64,000 bases of DNA. Source: Ramlibacter sp. (GTDB lineage Bacteria; Pseudomonadota; Gammaproteobacteria; Burkholderiales; Burkholderiaceae_C). Position numbers and translations under genes: made by a program. Shown in pieces: positions 15,460 through 23,239 of the stretch; positions within the stretch are counted from its first letter, which is position 1, and every line of letters starts with the position of its first letter. The notes beneath the pieces are model-generated. The model made no database searches. It was not told where the DNA came from and worked only from the letters and a program-made list of their open reading frames with translations. The stretch covers positions 124,001 through 188,000 of the forward strand of contig JACDFR010000001.1 in NCBI GenBank assembly GCA_013815685.1. Reading direction: 5' to 3'.

Positions 15460-16337
15460 CCCAGGGCCAGCGCCATGACGCCGGCCGCGATGAAGGCCGC
15501 GCCGGCCAGCCGCAGCAGCCGGTCGCCTTCGCCCAGCAGCTGGCCGCCGATCAGGGCGGCGAACAGCATCGACACCTCGCGCGCGGGGGCGACATGCGAC
15601 AAAGGCGCGGTTTGCATGGCATAGAGCACGAGCACGTAGGAAACCGGGCTGATGATGCCCACGACGAGCGCGTACTTCCATTGTCGCCGCCACATCAGCG
15701 CCGCGGTCTGCGGATCGCGCAGCAGCGCCGGCGCCAGCGCCACCATGCGCAACGCGCTGCCCACGTAGTCCACGAGAATCGGCGACATCAGCATCACCTT
15801 CACCGCGTAGCCGTCCACCACCGTGTAGCTCGCGATGAACGCCCCACTCAGGCGCCCATAGAACATGCCCCTGTGAATGCGTTGGCGCCGCAGCGGGTCA
15901 TGCGCCCCGCGCCAGAGCGCCGGGCCGCCGGCCACCAGGAACACGCCCGCCACCACGCCCGCGATGCCCGCCGCGCCCATCGCCGAGATGTGTTCTCCCA
16001 GCAGCACGACCGCGGCCATGGACGACAGGAGCGGGCCCGAGCCGCGCGCCAGCGGGTACACCACGGTGAGGTCCGCCTTGCGGTAGCCGCGCAGCAGGGC
16101 GACGTAGTAGAAGGTGTGGAAAGCGGCGCTGGCCGCCACCAGCAGCCATTCGGCCGTGCCCCAGCCGGGGACTTGTTGCCATCCCAGCCACAATCCCAGG
16201 GGCGACCAGAACACCAGCAGGACGATGCTGGTGAAGGCGGCAAACCGCGAATCGCCGCCGGCCTTCTTGGCGGCGATGTTCCAGCAGGCATGGATCAGGC
16301 CGGCCAGGATCACCAGGGCCAGCGCGCTCGCGGACAC
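15456..16337 (-). CDS. EamA/DMT family transporter
   Basis: The 293-residue protein from a GTG start has ten predicted hydrophobic helices in two EamA repeats (first from ALALVILAGLIHACWNIAAK, second from GAFIASYTVVDGYAVKVML). The drug/metabolite superfamily exports or imports small organic molecules; the substrate cannot be told from sequence. It follows the BLUF gene by 23 bases on the same strand and overlaps DUF429 by 4 bases. Confidence 0.85.
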   Translation of the reverse strand: MSASALALVILAGLIHACWNIAAKKAGGDSRFAAFTSIVLLVFWSPLGLWLGWQQVPGWGTAEWLLVAASAAFHTFYYVALLRGYRKADLTVVYPLARGSGPLLSSMAAVVLLGEHISAMGAAGIAGVVAGVFLVAGGPALWRGAHDPLRRQRIHRGMFYGRLSGAFIASYTVVDGYAVKVMLMSPILVDYVGSALRMVALAPALLRDPQTAALMWRRQWKYALVVGIISPVSYVLVLYAMQTAPLSHVAPAREVSMLFAALIGGQLLGEGDRLLRLAGAAFIAAGVMALALG

Positions 16338-16360
16338 GCGTCAGCCGGACGTCCGGGCCT

Positions 16361-16783
16361 TCACACGCGCCCGCAGATGGCCGCCGTGGCCATCAGGTCT
16401 TCCAGGAGCGCGAGCGAAACCTTGCCCGACACCGCGTACGGGTCGAGTTCGGGTTTCTCGGAATACTTCAGCAAGATCGAGTGATTGAGCTTGGACAGGT
16501 TGACCTGGCCCATGCTCCAGCCGCCGAAGCGACGCTCGAAGATCTCTTCGTAATGCAGCAGCGCCACGTCCTTGTGGCGCGGATCCTTCTGGATCAGGCC
16601 GAAGAGTTCGCTCACCTGCATGCGGCCGCCCTCGATGGCTTGCAGGAAGATGCCCGCGCCATAGCAGAGGATGCCCGTGATGCCGCTCGCGGGATTGTTC
16701 TCGCGCGAGTGCGAGAGGATGGACTCGATGGCCTCCGGGCCCGTGTCGACGGCCCGGCTGGCGTAGAGAAGCCTGACTAGCAT
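16361..16783 (-). CDS. BLUF domain blue-light photoreceptor (short, PixD-like)
   Basis: The 140-residue protein consists of the flavin-binding BLUF domain plus a short C-terminal helical tail. All key residues are present in the expected spacing: Y7 (RLLYAS), N30 (NNPASGITGIL), Q48 (FLQAIEG), W89 and M91 (GGWSMG). Blue light alters the Tyr-Gln-flavin hydrogen bonding, and short BLUF proteins signal through protein-protein contacts. No output domain is fused. The gene lies 12 bases after folE on the same strand, so they are probably co-transcribed. This is a rare neighbour for a photosensor; the partner is unknown. Confidence 0.92.
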   Translation of the reverse strand: MLVRLLYASRAVDTGPEAIESILSHSRENNPASGITGILCYGAGIFLQAIEGGRMQVSELFGLIQKDPRHKDVALLHYEEIFERRFGGWSMGQVNLSKLNHSILLKYSEKPELDPYAVSGKVSLALLEDLMATAAICGRV

Positions 16784-16795
16784 GATGGGCTCATA

Positions 16796-17512
16796 TCAAT
16801 TTTTCCCGGGAATGAGGGCCAGGAATTCGCGCCGCAGGGCCGAATCCTTGAGAAACACGCCGCGCATGACCGAATTGATCATCCGGGCGTCCATGTCCTT
16901 CACGCCCCGCCACGCCATGCAGTAGTGGCTGGCCTCCATCACGATCGCCAGGCCGTCCGGCTGGGTCTTTTCCATGATGAGGTCGGCCAGCTGCACCACG
17001 GCCTCTTCCTGTATCTGCGGGCGGCCCATCACCCACTCGGCCAGCCGCGCGTACTTGGACAGGCCGATCACGTTGGTGTGTTCGTTGGGCATGATGCCGA
17101 TCCAGACCTTGCCGATCACGGGGCAGAAATGATGGCTGCAGGCGCTGCGAACCGTGATCGGGCCGACGATCATCAGCTCGTTCAGATGCTCGGCGTTCGG
17201 GAATTCGGTGATGATGGGCTGTTCGGCGTAGCGGCCCTTGAAGACCTCCTGCAGGTACATCTTGGCCACGCGGCGCGCCGTGTTCCTGGTGTTATGGTCG
17301 CTGCTGGTGTCGATGACCATGCTGTCGAGCACACCCTGCATCTTCAACTCGACCTCGTCGAGCAACAGTTCCAGCTCGCCGGGTTTGATGTACGCGGCGA
17401 TGTTGTCGTTGGAATGAAAGCGCTTGCGGGCTGCCTGGATACGCTCGCGGATCTTCACCGACACGGGCGTGCCGGCCTCGGAGTTCGGGGAGTCCTGGGC
17501 TTTCATCAGCAT
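16796..17512 (-). CDS. folE: GTP cyclohydrolase I
   Basis: The 238-residue enzyme converts GTP to 7,8-dihydroneopterin triphosphate, the first step of folate/pterin synthesis. Zinc and active-site motifs are visible: RSACSHHFCPVIGKVWIGIMP, VIGLSKYARL, VQLADLIM and ASHYCMAWRGVKD. I chose the ATG at 17512 (MLMKAQ), one base after the ligase stop; ATG 17506 and a GTG at 17527 are alternatives, and no strong ribosome-binding site distinguishes them. It lies between an ATP-dependent DNA ligase and a BLUF gene. nudB, the next step in folate synthesis, is 5.2 kb upstream in the same co-directional run. Confidence 0.93.
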   Translation of the reverse strand: MLMKAQDSPNSEAGTPVSVKIRERIQAARKRFHSNDNIAAYIKPGELELLLDEVELKMQGVLDSMVIDTSSDHNTRNTARRVAKMYLQEVFKGRYAEQPIITEFPNAEHLNELMIVGPITVRSACSHHFCPVIGKVWIGIMPNEHTNVIGLSKYARLAEWVMGRPQIQEEAVVQLADLIMEKTQPDGLAIVMEASHYCMAWRGVKDMDARMINSVMRGVFLKDSALRREFLALIPGKN

Positions 17513-17513
17513 G

Positions 17514-19268
17514 CTAAATAGTAACACCGGGTGCGGCTCGACGCCCGAGCCCCAGCAGCGCCTCCAGGTCCTGCAGGGTGCTGGCCTCGTGCAGCGGTTT
17601 GTCGAAGCGGATGCGCAGCATGCGGGGAAACCGCACGGCGATTCCGCTCTTGTGCCTCGGGCTGCGGTTGATGCCTTCGAAGCCCAGCTCGAAGACCAGC
17701 GAAGGCTTGACGCTGCGCACCGGCCCGAATTTCTCCAGCGTGCTCTTGCGGATGATGGCGTCGACCTGGCGGAACTCCTCGTCGGTCAGCCCCGAATAGG
17801 CCTTGGCGAAGGCGACCAGCGCCAGCGCCCCGGGCTGCGGTGGTTCGCGCGCGCCCATGGCTTCCAGCACGGCATCGGCCTCCTCCTTGCTTTGGGGCTG
17901 CCGGTTCCACACCGCAAAGGTGTAGTCGGTGTAGACGGAGGCGCGCCGCCCGTGCCCAGCCTGCGCATAGATGAGCACGCAGTCGATGGTCATCGGATCG
18001 ATTTTCCACTTCCACCACAGGCCCTCGGCCTTGGTGCGCCCGGTCCCGTATGCGGCGTCGAGGCGCTTGAGCATGAAACCCTCGACGCCCAGCTCGCGCG
18101 AGCGCCGGCGCTGCGCGGCGAAGTCGGCCCAGGAGGCATGCGTTTCGATCGGCGACAACTTGAAGGCCGTGCCATGCAGCAGCGCTTCGAGCCGGCTGCG
18201 CCGCTCGCGCTGGGGCAGGCCGCGGATGTCCTGTCGACCGTGCTCCAGCAGGTCATAGGCCATGAAAGTCACCGGCGCCTCGGCCAGCACTTTCCTGGTC
18301 AGGACCTTGCGCCCGATGCGCTGCTGCAGCAAGGAAAACGGCGCGGGACTGCCGATCGATGTGGCCGGGGGATCCACCGGCTCATCCTTCCAGACCATGA
18401 TCTCCCCATCCAGTACGCTGCCATCGGGCAGCGCCTGCGCCAGTGCCACGATCTCGGGGAAGCGGTCCGTCACCAGCTCCTCGCCGCGCGACCAGACCCA
18501 TACCTCGCCGGAACGCTTGACGATCTGGCCCCGGATGCCGTCGTACTTCCACTCCACCTGCCACTCGGACACCGGCCCGAGCTTGGCCGCGAATATCTCG
18601 GGCGGGGCGTCGAGCTGGTGCGCCAGGAAAAAGGGATAGGGCTGGCCTTCATCCAGGGGCGGCGAGCCGCCCTCCTCTTCCTTCGCCACCAGCGACTGGA
18701 ACCGCTCGGGCGAAGGCAGCACCTTGCCGTCCGTATAGCCCATCATCCGCTGGGCCACTCGTTTGGCATCCACACCGCTGTGCGCCGCCAGCGCCCTTTG
18801 CACCAGCAATTTGCTCACGCCCACCCGAAAGCCGCCCCCCACGAGCTTGGTGAGCAAAAAGCGGCCCTGCGCATCGAGCTCTCGCCAGTAGGACTTCATC
18901 CGGGCGGCAATTTCGGGCTCGCTGCGACCTCGCAATGGAAGCAACCGCTGCTCGATCCAGTCCGCCAGCCCGACGTCGGAGGGCTCGCCTTCGCGCGGCA
19001 GTATGTGGGCAATAGTCTCCGCGAGGTCGCCCACGGCCTGGTACGACTCGTCGAACAGCCAGGGCGGTACGGCCGCCACTTCGCAGGCCAGCAATGCCAG
19101 GCTGGCCATGGACACGACCTGGCGGGGCTTGCCGCCCGACAGGAAATACACGGCCCAGGCCGCGTCGCGCGCCGGCGCCTGCTCGAAGTAACGCTGCAAC
19201 GCCTCGACCTTGGCATTGGTCGAAGTGGTCGCATCCAGTTCGGCGAACAGGCGGGAGAAGCGCCTCAT
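17514..19268 (-). CDS. ATP-dependent DNA ligase (ligase-exonuclease-helicase repair set)
   Basis: The 584-residue ligase has an N-terminal DNA-binding domain and a nucleotidyltransferase domain with catalytic lysine K241 in EWKYDGIRGQ. Further motifs are SVLDGEIMVW, FMAYDLLE, GVEGFMLKRLDAAYG and WWKWKIDP. A C-terminal OB fold carries RFPRMLRIRFDKP. This is the non-NHEJ ATP ligase associated with a beta-CASP exonuclease and a DEXH helicase in DNA-damage response; it lacks the LigD polymerase and phosphoesterase domains. The start lies one base after the DUF2269 stop. folE follows immediately. Confidence 0.92.
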   Translation of the reverse strand: MRRFSRLFAELDATTSTNAKVEALQRYFEQAPARDAAWAVYFLSGGKPRQVVSMASLALLACEVAAVPPWLFDESYQAVGDLAETIAHILPREGEPSDVGLADWIEQRLLPLRGRSEPEIAARMKSYWRELDAQGRFLLTKLVGGGFRVGVSKLLVQRALAAHSGVDAKRVAQRMMGYTDGKVLPSPERFQSLVAKEEEGGSPPLDEGQPYPFFLAHQLDAPPEIFAAKLGPVSEWQVEWKYDGIRGQIVKRSGEVWVWSRGEELVTDRFPEIVALAQALPDGSVLDGEIMVWKDEPVDPPATSIGSPAPFSLLQQRIGRKVLTRKVLAEAPVTFMAYDLLEHGRQDIRGLPQRERRSRLEALLHGTAFKLSPIETHASWADFAAQRRRSRELGVEGFMLKRLDAAYGTGRTKAEGLWWKWKIDPMTIDCVLIYAQAGHGRRASVYTDYTFAVWNRQPQSKEEADAVLEAMGAREPPQPGALALVAFAKAYSGLTDEEFRQVDAIIRKSTLEKFGPVRSVKPSLVFELGFEGINRSPRHKSGIAVRFPRMLRIRFDKPLHEASTLQDLEALLGLGRRAAPGVTI

Positions 19269-19269
19269 G

Positions 19270-19749
19270 TCAGATGAAATATGGCCGGGCCAGCATCAGG
19301 CCGAAGAGTGCCAGCACCCCTGCGAAGGCCGGCCATCCCAGGATGAACCACATGCGAAATCTCGAGTGGAATCTCGAACTGAGGGCGCCGATCGACGAGG
19401 CTTGCACCGCCTCGTTGCGCAGGCGGATCTGCAGCACGACCACGGGCAGCCAGCAGGCCCCGACGAAAACGTAGAGCGCGAACACCCACCAGAGCCAGCG
19501 GCTGTCCCATGGGCCGCGCTGCAGCCACCACAAGGCCAGGCCCGTCACCGGCTGCACGGCCGCCGCAGCGGCGGTGAATACGGTATCGGCCACGACGGTG
19601 AGGCGCAATACGCCCTGCAGCAGCCGCAGGTTGCCCTCGCGCATGGCCATGCGGTAGGCGAACCAGGCGAAGAAAGCGATGCCCATGCCCGTGCCGAACA
19701 GGATGGAAGCACCCAGGAGGTGAAGCCACTTCAGGGCCAGGTAGGTCAT
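19270..19749 (-). CDS. DUF2269-like integral membrane protein
   Basis: The 159-residue protein has four predicted helices (ALKWLHLLGASILFGTGMGI, TVFTAAAAAVQPVTGLAL, WWVFALYVFVGACWLPVVVL, ILGWPAFAGVLALFGLML). The HLLGASILFGTG start is typical of DUF2269. ATG at 19749 shares one base with the exonuclease stop (TAATG), and its stop is one base before the ligase ATG, so it is wedged between two repair genes. A membrane protein between ligase and exonuclease is unusual; its function is unknown. Confidence 0.8.
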   Translation of the reverse strand: MTYLALKWLHLLGASILFGTGMGIAFFAWFAYRMAMREGNLRLLQGVLRLTVVADTVFTAAAAAVQPVTGLALWWLQRGPWDSRWLWWVFALYVFVGACWLPVVVLQIRLRNEAVQASSIGALSSRFHSRFRMWFILGWPAFAGVLALFGLMLARPYFI

Positions 19750-20789
19750 TAGGTGCCCGCCGGCTGGGCATCGACCTGTGGCGCCGTGCTGTCCGCCTCG
19801 ACACTGTCGCCGCCATACTCCGTATCGAAAGCCCCGGCCTGCAAGCCCTGCTCGCCCAGATAGCGCACCATCACCGGGACACTGCCGTGCGTCACGATGA
19901 CACGGCGCGCCCCCGTCGCGGCGATCGCGGCCATGAGGCCAGGCCAGTCGGCGTGGTCGGACAGCACGAACCCGCGGTCGTAGCCGCCGCGCCGGCGCGC
20001 GCCACGCAGCTGCATCCAGCCGCTGGCGAATGCCGTCTGCGCGTCGCCGAAGCGCCGCACCCAGGTGCTGGCCGCGGCGCTGGGTGGACAGATGACGAGC
20101 GCGCGCCTGAGGTCGGCCTTGTCCTTCACGTCCGTGACCATGCGGGTTTCGGGCAGCGCCACGCCCGTGGCGCGGTAGGCCCGATTGAGTGGTTCCACCG
20201 CGCCATGGACGATGATCGGCCCGATCGACGGGTCGACGCCGCTCAGGATGCGCTGCGCCTTGCCGAAGCTGTAGCAGGTGAGCACGCTGGCGCGGCCGGC
20301 AAGCACATTGCGTCCCCACCAGCCGTTGATGTCGGCAAAGATGTCTTCGTCCGGGCACCAGCGGTAGATCGGCAATCCGAAGGTCGATTCGGTGATGAAG
20401 ACATCGCATTTCACGGGCTCGAACGGCGCGCAGGTCCTGTCGGGCGCCACCTTGTAGTCGCCGCTGGCCACCCATACCTGGCCGCCGTGCTCCAGGCGAA
20501 CCTGCGCCGAGCCCAGCACATGGCCCGCCGGGTGCAGGGAAAGGCCCACGCCGTTGTGGACGATGCGCTCCCGGTAGGGCAGGGTCTGCAAATCGACCTC
20601 GCCCAGCCTCGTGCGCAGCACACCCTCGGCCTGCTCGGCGGCGAGGTAGTGGCCGTTGCCGATGCGGGCGTGATCGGAGTGCGCATGGGTGATGACGGCC
20701 CGCGGCACGGGCCGCCACGGGTCGATATAGAAGTCGCCCGGCGGGCAGTACAGGCCCTCGGGCCGCTGAACGATGAGGTCTTGCGCCAT
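19749..20789 (-). CDS. ligase-associated DNA exonuclease (metallo-beta-lactamase/beta-CASP)
   Basis: The 346-residue nuclease has the metal-binding motif THAHSDHAR near residue 35, HPAGHVLGSAQV, VASGDYK, then beta-CASP features (CYSFGKAQ, LSDHADW, VIVTHGS). Family members process DNA ends before sealing by the partner ligase, which is encoded two genes downstream here. It follows clsB by 10 bases on the same strand and is coupled to DUF2269 by TAATG. Confidence 0.9.
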   Translation of the reverse strand: MAQDLIVQRPEGLYCPPGDFYIDPWRPVPRAVITHAHSDHARIGNGHYLAAEQAEGVLRTRLGEVDLQTLPYRERIVHNGVGLSLHPAGHVLGSAQVRLEHGGQVWVASGDYKVAPDRTCAPFEPVKCDVFITESTFGLPIYRWCPDEDIFADINGWWGRNVLAGRASVLTCYSFGKAQRILSGVDPSIGPIIVHGAVEPLNRAYRATGVALPETRMVTDVKDKADLRRALVICPPSAAASTWVRRFGDAQTAFASGWMQLRGARRRGGYDRGFVLSDHADWPGLMAAIAATGARRVIVTHGSVPVMVRYLGEQGLQAGAFDTEYGGDSVEADSTAPQVDAQPAGT

Positions 20790-20799
20790 GCCGGACGGC

Positions 20800-22014
20800 C
20801 TACAGGTACTTCTGGCCCTGGAACATGAGCGCCAGCCGCATCAGCGCCAGCGCCAGGCGCTCCTTGACCCGCTGGTGCCACGGGCGGTTGCGGTATTCGT
20901 CCGCACTCACCATGCTGCCGGCGCGCTGCATGGCTTCCACCAGCCGGCCCCGCAGCTGTTCGGCGAACGCGCTGTCCTCGACCACGACATTGGCCTCGCG
21001 GGCAAGGAGCAAGCTCAAAGGGTCGAGGTTGGACGAGCCCACCGTGGCCCATCGGCCATCGATCACCGCCACCTTGGCATGCAGGAAACTGCGCGAGTAT
21101 TCGTGGATCTCGACGCCGGCGCGCAAGAGGGCGCCGTAGACCGGCCGCGCCGCGTAATATTGCATGAAGTATTCGTACCGGCCCTGCAGCAGCAGCCGCA
21201 CCTTGACACCGCGCCCGGCCGCCGAAACCAGGGCCTGCCGCATCCGGCGGCCGGGCACGAAATAGGCGTTGGCAATGATGATCTCGTCCCGGGCCCCGCC
21301 GATGGCGCGGCGGTAGGCGCGCTCGATGCGGGCGCGGTTGCGCAGGTTGTCGCGCAGCAGCAGCGCGGCACGGGCAAGAGGCTGCGCATCGCGAGATCGC
21401 GGCTGGTCCGGCGCGCGGGCTGCGCCGGAAGCACGCAGCGATTCCACAGCGCCGGCGAACCGCGCCTTGCGAATATCGCGCATGGCCTGCTGGCGCAGCC
21501 ACAGCTGCGCCATGGCCGCCTGCGCCTGCGCGACGAGGGGCCCCCTGACCTGCACGGCGAAGTCGAAACGCGGCGACTCCAGCGTTCCATGGTGGGGGTC
21601 GTGAAAATCGTCGAGGATGTTGATGCCCCCGCAGAAAGCCAGCTCGCCGTCGATCACGCACAGCTTGCGGTGCAGGCGCCGCCAGTTGCCCGGCCACAGC
21701 ACGCCCAGGCGCCCCATCGGCGCGTAGACACGCCACTGCACGCCGGAGCCCGGCAAGCGTTCGCGCCATGCCGGCGGCAGGGGCCCGGTGCCGTAGCCGT
21801 CGGTCAGCACTGTCACGCTCACCCCGCGGCGTGCAGCCCGCTCCAGTGCGCAGGCCACGTCGCTGCCCGCCCCGGTGAAGTCGAAGATGTAAGTCTCCAG
21901 CCGCACCTCGCGCATCGCCCCGTCGATCGCGACCGCCAGCGCCGCGAACAGCTCGCCGCTGCCCTGCAGCAGCCGCAGTTCGTGGCCTGCGCGCGGCGTT
22001 GAAGAGCCCCTCAC
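20800..22014 (-). CDS. clsB: cardiolipin synthase ClsB-like (phospholipase D family)
   Basis: The 404-residue protein from a GTG at 22014 lies 4 bases after the EEP gene stop. It has two HxK-type PLD motifs: HRKLCVIDGELAFCGGINIL and HAKVAVIDGRWATVGSSNLD. ClsB condenses phosphatidylglycerol with a second lipid to form cardiolipin at the inner membrane. Longer upstream readings overlap the EEP gene and lack homologous sequence. The EEP-clsB pair matches E. coli ybhP-clsB(ybhO), which supports the assignment. Confidence 0.85.
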   Translation of the reverse strand: MRGSSTPRAGHELRLLQGSGELFAALAVAIDGAMREVRLETYIFDFTGAGSDVACALERAARRGVSVTVLTDGYGTGPLPPAWRERLPGSGVQWRVYAPMGRLGVLWPGNWRRLHRKLCVIDGELAFCGGINILDDFHDPHHGTLESPRFDFAVQVRGPLVAQAQAAMAQLWLRQQAMRDIRKARFAGAVESLRASGAARAPDQPRSRDAQPLARAALLLRDNLRNRARIERAYRRAIGGARDEIIIANAYFVPGRRMRQALVSAAGRGVKVRLLLQGRYEYFMQYYAARPVYGALLRAGVEIHEYSRSFLHAKVAVIDGRWATVGSSNLDPLSLLLAREANVVVEDSAFAEQLRGRLVEAMQRAGSMVSADEYRNRPWHQRVKERLALALMRLALMFQGQKYL

Positions 22015-22018
22015 GCCG

Positions 22019-22753
22019 CTACACCTTGAACTCCGCGATGAGCGGGAGGTGATCCGACATCTGGCCCCAGATGCGGCCGCGCGGGATGTGCACGCCCACC
22101 GGCTTGAGGCCGCGTCCGTAGACATAGTCCAACTGGGTCAGGGGCAGGCGGGACGGGTAAGTCCACTGCCGCTCGCCCTTGAAATCCTGCAGGCCGGCGG
22201 CGTTCATCGCGGGCCGAAGCTTGGCGCCCCAGTCGTTGAGGTCTCCGGCCACGATCACGGCCTCGCGCCTGGGCACCTCGCGCGCGATGTAGGCGGTGAC
22301 CTGCTCGATCTGGCGCAGGCGGCTGCCCGCGATCAGGCCCAGGTGCAGCACGATCACGTGGACCGGCCGCCTGTGGGCGAACACCTTCACATGCAAAAGC
22401 CCGCGCTGCTCGAAACGATGGTCGGACACGTCTTCGTGGCCGCGCGAGACCACCGGCCAGCGCGACAGCAAGGCGTTTCCATGCTCGCCGTGCCGGGTCG
22501 TTGCGTTGGTCTGGTAGACCGCCTCATAGCCTTCCGGCGCCAGGAATTCGGCCTGGGGCAGCTCGGGCCACCGCGTGAAATAGCGCTCTTCGCGCCGGTG
22601 CAGTTTTCGCACCTCCTGCAAGCAGACGATGTCGGCATCGAGCTGTTCAACGGCGTGTCCGAGATTGTGGATCTCCAGCCGCCGCGCCGGGCCCAGGCCC
22701 TGCACGCCTTTGTGAATGTTGTAGGTGGCGACCCGAAATATGCCTGCGCTCAT
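22019..22753 (-). CDS. endonuclease/exonuclease/phosphatase (EEP) family hydrolase, YbhP-like
   Basis: The 244-residue protein starts MSAGIFRVATYNIHKGVQ and has LDADIVCLQEV, GNALLSRWP, VIVAGDLNDW and MSDHLPLIAEF. These motifs supply the metal-binding Asn/Glu and catalytic His/Asp of the DNase I-like fold. The ATG at 22753 overlaps the nudB stop (ATGA). It is followed by clsB as in E. coli ybhP-clsB, so a phospholipid substrate is more likely than DNA, by inference. Confidence 0.85.
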   Translation of the reverse strand: MSAGIFRVATYNIHKGVQGLGPARRLEIHNLGHAVEQLDADIVCLQEVRKLHRREERYFTRWPELPQAEFLAPEGYEAVYQTNATTRHGEHGNALLSRWPVVSRGHEDVSDHRFEQRGLLHVKVFAHRRPVHVIVLHLGLIAGSRLRQIEQVTAYIAREVPRREAVIVAGDLNDWGAKLRPAMNAAGLQDFKGERQWTYPSRLPLTQLDYVYGRGLKPVGVHIPRGRIWGQMSDHLPLIAEFKV

Positions 22754-23211
22754 GCGGCAAATTGTGGCAGCAACAGGATGGCCTCGGCGTTGGACGGCGA
22801 GAAGCACGCATCCGCAGCTTCTCGCCAAGGTAACCACCGGTATCCCGTGTGTTCGCGCGGGTTCAAGGTCGCTGGTGTGCCATGGGGCACGCACAACCCG
22901 AACACGTGCTCGGTATTGCGCGTCACGCCGGGCGCGTACCGGTGCTGCCAGCGCGGATAGATCTCGTAGATGTTTTGCAGGCCCCAGTCCTTAAGTCCCG
23001 AATGCAGCGCAGAGTCCGGGCGGCAGTCGATGCCGGTTTCCTCCAGCACTTCGCGCGCCGCGGTCCGGGCCAGGTCCTCGCCGATCTCATCCTTGCTGCC
23101 CGTGACCGATTGCCAGAAGCCGGGCGCGTCGGCGCGGGCGATCAGGAGCACATCGAGCGCCGGGGTGTAGATCACCACCAGCACCGACTCGGGGATCTTG
23201 AAGGGCTTCAA
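22750..23211 (-). CDS. nudB: dihydroneopterin triphosphate diphosphatase (Nudix)
   Basis: The 153-residue Nudix protein uses a TTG start at 23211 giving MKPFKIPESVLVVIYTP, which aligns with E. coli NudB. The Nudix box is GSKDEIGEDLARTAAREVLE followed by ETGI, with one residue more than the textbook spacing. The family signature HRYAPGVTRNTEHVF is present. It removes pyrophosphate from the product of FolE, the second step of folate synthesis. aspS ends 28 bases upstream, and its own stop overlaps the EEP start. Confidence 0.85.
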   Translation of the reverse strand: MKPFKIPESVLVVIYTPALDVLLIARADAPGFWQSVTGSKDEIGEDLARTAAREVLEETGIDCRPDSALHSGLKDWGLQNIYEIYPRWQHRYAPGVTRNTEHVFGLCVPHGTPATLNPREHTGYRWLPWREAADACFSPSNAEAILLLPQFAA

Positions 23212-23239
23212 GCCGTTTGCAGACAGTGCGAACGCATCC

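Noticed and set aside
17424-19277. Long open frame on the plus strand opposite the DNA ligase
   Set aside because: Same cause; the ligase on the other strand has catalytic KYDG and all family motifs, and both frames cannot be constrained.
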